64,000 nucleotides of DNA from Amanita rubescens (taxonomy: Eukaryota; Basidiomycota; Agaricomycetes; Agaricales; Amanitaceae), in the NCBI GenBank assembly GCA_015039365.1, contig WION01000131.1, forward strand, positions 1 to 64,000, given 5' to 3'. The position numbers were made by a program, and so were the translations under genes. Of this stretch, positions 60,258 through 64,000 are shown piece after piece (the first letter of the stretch is position 1; every line of letters starts with the position of its first letter). The notes under the pieces were generated by a model that searched no databases, was not told where the DNA came from, and saw only the letters and a program-made list of their open reading frames with translations.

Positions 60258-62054
60258 CTATTCCAATATCAGTGTCGGACCAGAACAAACCAAGCCACCT
60301 ACATCCTTTACGCGCCATCTCAATTTATCCATGAAGAACGAAGACAAGTCTGCAGGGTCAAGGACTCCCCAAAGTGGCCAGTTGCTTACAAGGTGGCGAT
60401 TCAAGTGAATGAATCCCTCGTTGATACTATCTGCATTGGCACGGCAGTTTTGACAACGTTCTACAGCGCTATTCGCAGGTACGTGATGCACGCCCACAAA
60501 GCTCTTGCTGGACATCCAATGATCCGAGTTTCCTGGAACTCCACCCAAGAAAATTAATACGGAGAAGCTACGCCCCAACTCGAACTTCTTGCTGTGGATT
60601 CGCACGGACCAGACCCACCATTGGTCCACGTCGCGACGCATAGAGAAGCTTTCATGAAACCTTTCCATGTACCTTTCTGCCGCCGCTCGCGCATTTTCAT
60701 GTGTATCCTCGCGATTATCGAAGCGTTCAAAATCAGGATAAGTATACCCAAGTTTTTCCGTGTCAAGTAAAAGTCTGGAGCTCCAGAACGTGTTATCCGA
60801 GCTCCAGAAGGGAGCAAGGCCTGTTTTAATCGTTAAACGATACTGCTCAGAGGGGAAAACCAAAGTACGGCCTCGTTTAGGTCGGCCCCGGGTGCCAAGG
60901 TAAAAGTGCCATCACCATCATTCTTCCCCGCACTGACTCCTTTGCCTCCGTTGATGGATGACCAAATAGACAGCAGACGATCGATATTACAATGATGCAA
61001 GAAGAATATAGGATCAAACGCTGAGGCAATTTTGCTCACATCAATTGCTTCAGCTTCCCGGCAATGCTCTTACCGGCAACAGAAATCTCGCCCATGTGAC
61101 CTGTTCCTCCGATATCGACATGAATTTGATCGTGTATGGCCTCCAAGTTATTTGTCACAGAATTCTCATGAGCGCTATGGTTGCTGAATGCACCCCAATC
61201 GTGAACCCAAGAAAGCAAAGCAAATGTATCGTCCATTATCCTACTTTGAGAGTTTCCCAATGTCCTTGTACGGCATATTTAGAACGGTCAAGAATGCTTT
61301 AGTTCCACGCGGACTTACTGAATAAGCTCATCGACCTTCTCAACCCCCTGAATGTCTGGGTGCCTGAGAGTGGTCACCGATGTACTCAACGGGCCATCGA
61401 ACAAGTCACAATGTCGTCGCAAAAAGCGGAACCGAATCAATGGATTGTCCACTTTCACGGTGTGACCATCATAATCCAAAATCGAAACGGTTTCGCCCAT
61501 GATAACGCAATCTGGAGGCACGGAGTTTGAAACCCAATCCCAGTAAGGTATCCGTAAATCAAGTGCAGCTTGTTTCCACTCCGCTTGGTCAAATACAAAG
61601 TGAGTTGCGATTTCTATCGCGTGTTCCTGAACAATTTGCTGTTGTCGATTTTGTCAGGTGTACGCATCATAAAAAAGTAACTTGCATTTACCTCCAGAAG
61701 CAACAGATAAGGCCTGTGCCAGGTGGGGAACAACACCGAGCCGTGAGTACAATATCCTCCAAAGCCCCATTTCCCTTGCGTGAACGAACCGCTTGCTCCA
61801 TTCCACGCGGTATACGGCTGTCCGTGGATTCCTGCAACGGCGAAGAAGGATTTATCATCCCTTTCCTCCGTGCTCTGCATTCTCACTGCCGCAGTAATGA
61901 ATTCCTTCCAACTGCACGAAGATTCGTTAAAAGAAAACGTACGGAAGGCCCTTGTGAATAACGTGAAGAACTTTTCGTGCTCGATGAAAGTATTGATCTC
62001 AAGCCGGACGGCTAATCCTGGAGGACCTGTGATAAGGATATGTTTCTCAGACAT
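60258..62054 (-). CDS. Tyrosinase 2 (type-3 copper phenol oxidase)
   Basis: This is a tandem paralog of the gene at 57532-59438 with the same exon plan. Start [20 protein letters not shown]. Cu[11 protein letters not shown], then [20 protein letters not shown]. Then [18 protein letters not shown] and [15 protein letters not shown]. Cu[18 protein letters not shown] and [20 protein letters not shown]-terminal domain: [66 protein letters not shown]. All six copper-binding His positions are present. Six or seven short introns; frames fit. No signal peptide. Two tandem tyrosinases in one orientation suggest local duplication, with clear protein divergence since then; different timing or substrates are possible but not shown. 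Confidence 0.9.
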
Positions 62055-63676
62055 CGTCGATAGGTGCGTTCCTGCTCAGTTTGAAGAAAGCCTTCCATCT
62101 TATATGCGAGTCTGGCGACAGTGACCCGAGGCTCGACCTTATGGTTCACCGCGGTGAACCCTCGATCCTAGGCTCATGCGATGAACAAGGATCGATTCTT
62201 GTTGTCAGAACGCGGGGTGAGAATGGTCTTGGTGTTTGGCCACAGTCACTGGAAAATCCACGTACGGATATATCGAGACCATATTTGACCGCTCCATAAC
62301 CTTTCGCGCCGTCAGCGCGGATTCTTATTTGTCATTTTATCACCGCCAGCTAAGGCTAGAGAATGCATGATACCTGAGATCGCTGATCATATGCTCGACG
62401 CGGGAGGGATGCCCCAGCTTTCTGCATCATGTCCACGGATCATACGCTCACCGGCCATATTGAAAGCATTTGCGGACCGCCGCTTGTCGAGACATGAATT
62501 TCATATACGCTGTCCGATAGAAAGAGTTCCTGCTGATAAGTCGCTGAAGGGCGATGATCTTGTCAATTTTCGCCTTCCCTGTCAGGCAGAGATATCCGGC
62601 GTGCCAATTCTTTGTCACGTAACTTGAACACGGCGAAATAGAGGTGGCGCATCTGACGAAACTACTTACTTTACCAGTGTGCAAAGCACAGAAACGTAGA
62701 CACTCACGAGGGACAGCGGTGGGGGGTAGCTATGCCTACTTCTTGCGCCGAGTCATGTGGCTTTTCTCATCGTCCGCCCTCACCGTCGTAGGTTGATGGC
62801 AGAAAAACATGGGCGTCGTGCGTTACCAACCCACTTGCTCCTCACAAAAATCCTTACCTACTCCAAGGAACGATTGAAGCGCGCTATGTGCTTGCCCACG
62901 TCCAGAGGCACGTCCAGCACTCGGCGAGTAGTGGTGGACCGCTGGAGAAGGAGCAAACAAACCATGGGAAAGCAAATCGGCGCCAGTAAGGAAATGAATG
63001 GGGATAGAGTGTCTTTTAACTTATCGCAACTTTGGTGTGCCCTTTTTCAGTCGCCAACGGAAACAATTGCTCCAGACGCCAAGAAACGGGATATTCTGAT
63101 TCACAATGGCCACCCCCATATCATCGTTTGCGTGAAGTACCGAACTGACATCTCCTGCGGATTGGGCCAGCCCGCTGGGGTCCCACTTCCAATTCTGACG
63201 CGACGAGCCCCAACAAGCAACCTACGCCACGCATACAAGGTGATTTCCGATTAACACATCTCGAGCCTAGTCCGATGTTTATCCGATCTGCCCACTTTTG
63301 ACCGACGTTAGCCGGAGCATGTGGCTTGGGATCAATGATGAAATATGCTTGAGGTGGGCAAGATAATCCAGCCATCTGCATCGCTTGCGCGGATCAGCTA
63401 GAGAGGTAAAATAGAACTATCGGACAGCATACGATAGACTATGCCACCGATCGACTCCATGATCCATTCGATACAACTAATGAACAGGGGATTTACTATA
63501 GCGATGCTACATCAGAACTGCAAAACATCCATCAATACCAAAAATAAGGAAGAGTGGGAATGAAAACACTCACAGGATACAACCTGATACAACAGTATGA
63601 GATATTCGGGGAATAAATAGGGATAAAGTAGTCAGAACCCATTCATGCGTTCATGGATAACCACAACCGCCACATA
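62055..63676. other. Intergenic region; no gene recognised
   Basis: The left part should hold the tyrosinase 2 promoter. A plus-strand open frame at 62757-63254 (about 165 residues, Arg-rich) shows no known domain. A 60-base stretch at 62125-62170 is partly palindromic (GGTTCACCGCGGTGAACC), a possible regulator site. Confidence 0.4.
62141..62158. promoter_or_regulatory. Perfect 18-base palindrome upstream of tyrosinase 2
   Basis: GGTTCACCGCGGTGAACC is a perfect inverted repeat centred 95 bases upstream of the tyrosinase 2 ATG (62054). Its symmetry and position suit a dimeric regulator's binding site, but no factor can be named from sequence. Confidence 0.4.
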
Positions 63677-64000
63677 TCAGATCTCTTGTTCGTAAGCATC
63701 TTCCCAGGCGTAATTCATTGGCTCATCCTTTTCGTCATCACTCTCGCCCTCCCCATCTTCATCATCGTACGCTCGTTTCCTAGCATCTGAAGCGGCACCT
63801 GTGGATACGGCAGAGACAACGCCAACGGTACCCTCCTCGACGATTAACTGCGGTTCCGTGTATCCTTTTCCATCTTCCATCTGTATTAGCTCCGTATCGT
63901 CCTTCTCGTCCATTCCAGTCGTCATCGTTTCAGCGAGTGATGGTAAACCACCGCTGTCGACAAAAAGCTCTTTCAAAGCATTATAGTTGATCCTCCGGCT
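63677..64000 (-). CDS. Probable Brf1-like TFIIIB subunit, C-terminus (partial)
   Basis: The gene is cut by the window end. The visible part begins SRRINYNALKELFVD, similar to the conserved C-terminal block of Brf1 (basic residues, INY, ALK, LF), the TFIIIB subunit that recruits RNA polymerase III. Then follow an acidic, low-complexity stretch (MDEKDDTELIQMEDGKG) and a nuclear-localisation-like RKRAYDDEDGEGESDDEKDE, ending NYAWEDAYEQEI. The acidic tail would suit a transcription factor. The call rests mainly on the INY block, so another nuclear protein is possible. No intron is visible in this part. Confidence 0.5.
   Translation of the reverse strand, partial: SRRINYNALKELFVDSGGLPSLAETMTTGMDEKDDTELIQMEDGKGYTEPQLIVEEGTVGVVSAVSTGAASDARKRAYDDEDGEGESDDEKDEPMNYAWEDAYEQEI

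Overview
The window looks like nuclear DNA of a mushroom-forming basidiomycete (Agaricomycetes). Introns are about 45-75 bases with GT-AG ends and CTNA-type branch sites. A spermidine synthase/saccharopine reductase chimera, an arrangement known from basidiomycetes, sits at the right. The families around it (DUF6593, fungal HNH proteins, HET, AIG1-like GTPases, expanded Argonautes) fit the same group. All calls come from reading the sequence; no database search was run.

Layout. From 0 to 25 kb there is a mosaic of small secreted-protein paralogs (585-1283, 18696-19345, 19924-20571, 21552-22212), two tandem Argonaute genes (2919-6458 and 8296-11827, minus strand), a GPCR-like gene with a frame break (13144-14578), a hypothetical gene (14897-15968), an HNH-type gene (16328-17545), a third Argonaute reduced to its C-terminal end (17847-18600, plus strand) and a sugar transporter (22916-25145) with a decayed partial copy at 1850-2640. 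From 25 to 33.6 kb the DNA is gene-poor, with one convincing gene: an HNH-type protein with a GC-AG intron (30073-31356). A DUF6593 gene lies at 33625-34392.

From 35 to 52 kb there is what I read as a broken tandem array of AIG1-type GTPase genes. Two copies keep the whole G domain and coiled coil (35753-37637, 49741-52017). One is cut off after its P-loop (45540-46840). Two more survive only as 5' and 3' scraps flanking near-identical HNH nuclease-like genes (38441-39540, 43879-45149). A HET-domain gene (40605-43051) sits between the HNH copies, and another secreted-protein gene (47358-48021) with its promoter lies where the truncated GTPase stops.

From 52.3 kb to the end the DNA looks like ordinary, intact gene space: the Spe-Sdh fusion (52317-54934), an F-box/LRR-like gene (55429-57271), two tyrosinases (57532-59438, 60258-62054) and the C-terminus of a probable Brf1-like TFIIIB subunit (63677-64000), all on the minus strand.

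How they may work together. The right end carries polyamine/lysine synthesis, phenol oxidation and transcription genes with no evident mutual link. The left and centre carry families tied in fungi to RNA silencing (Argonaute), non-self recognition (HET) and nucleotide-switch signalling (AIG1-like GTPases), together with HNH proteins and secreted proteins, and show repeated duplication, nesting and decay. The most unusual structure is the GTPase array in which HNH genes occupy the place of the G domain beside a HET gene. A recognition or defence role is inference only.
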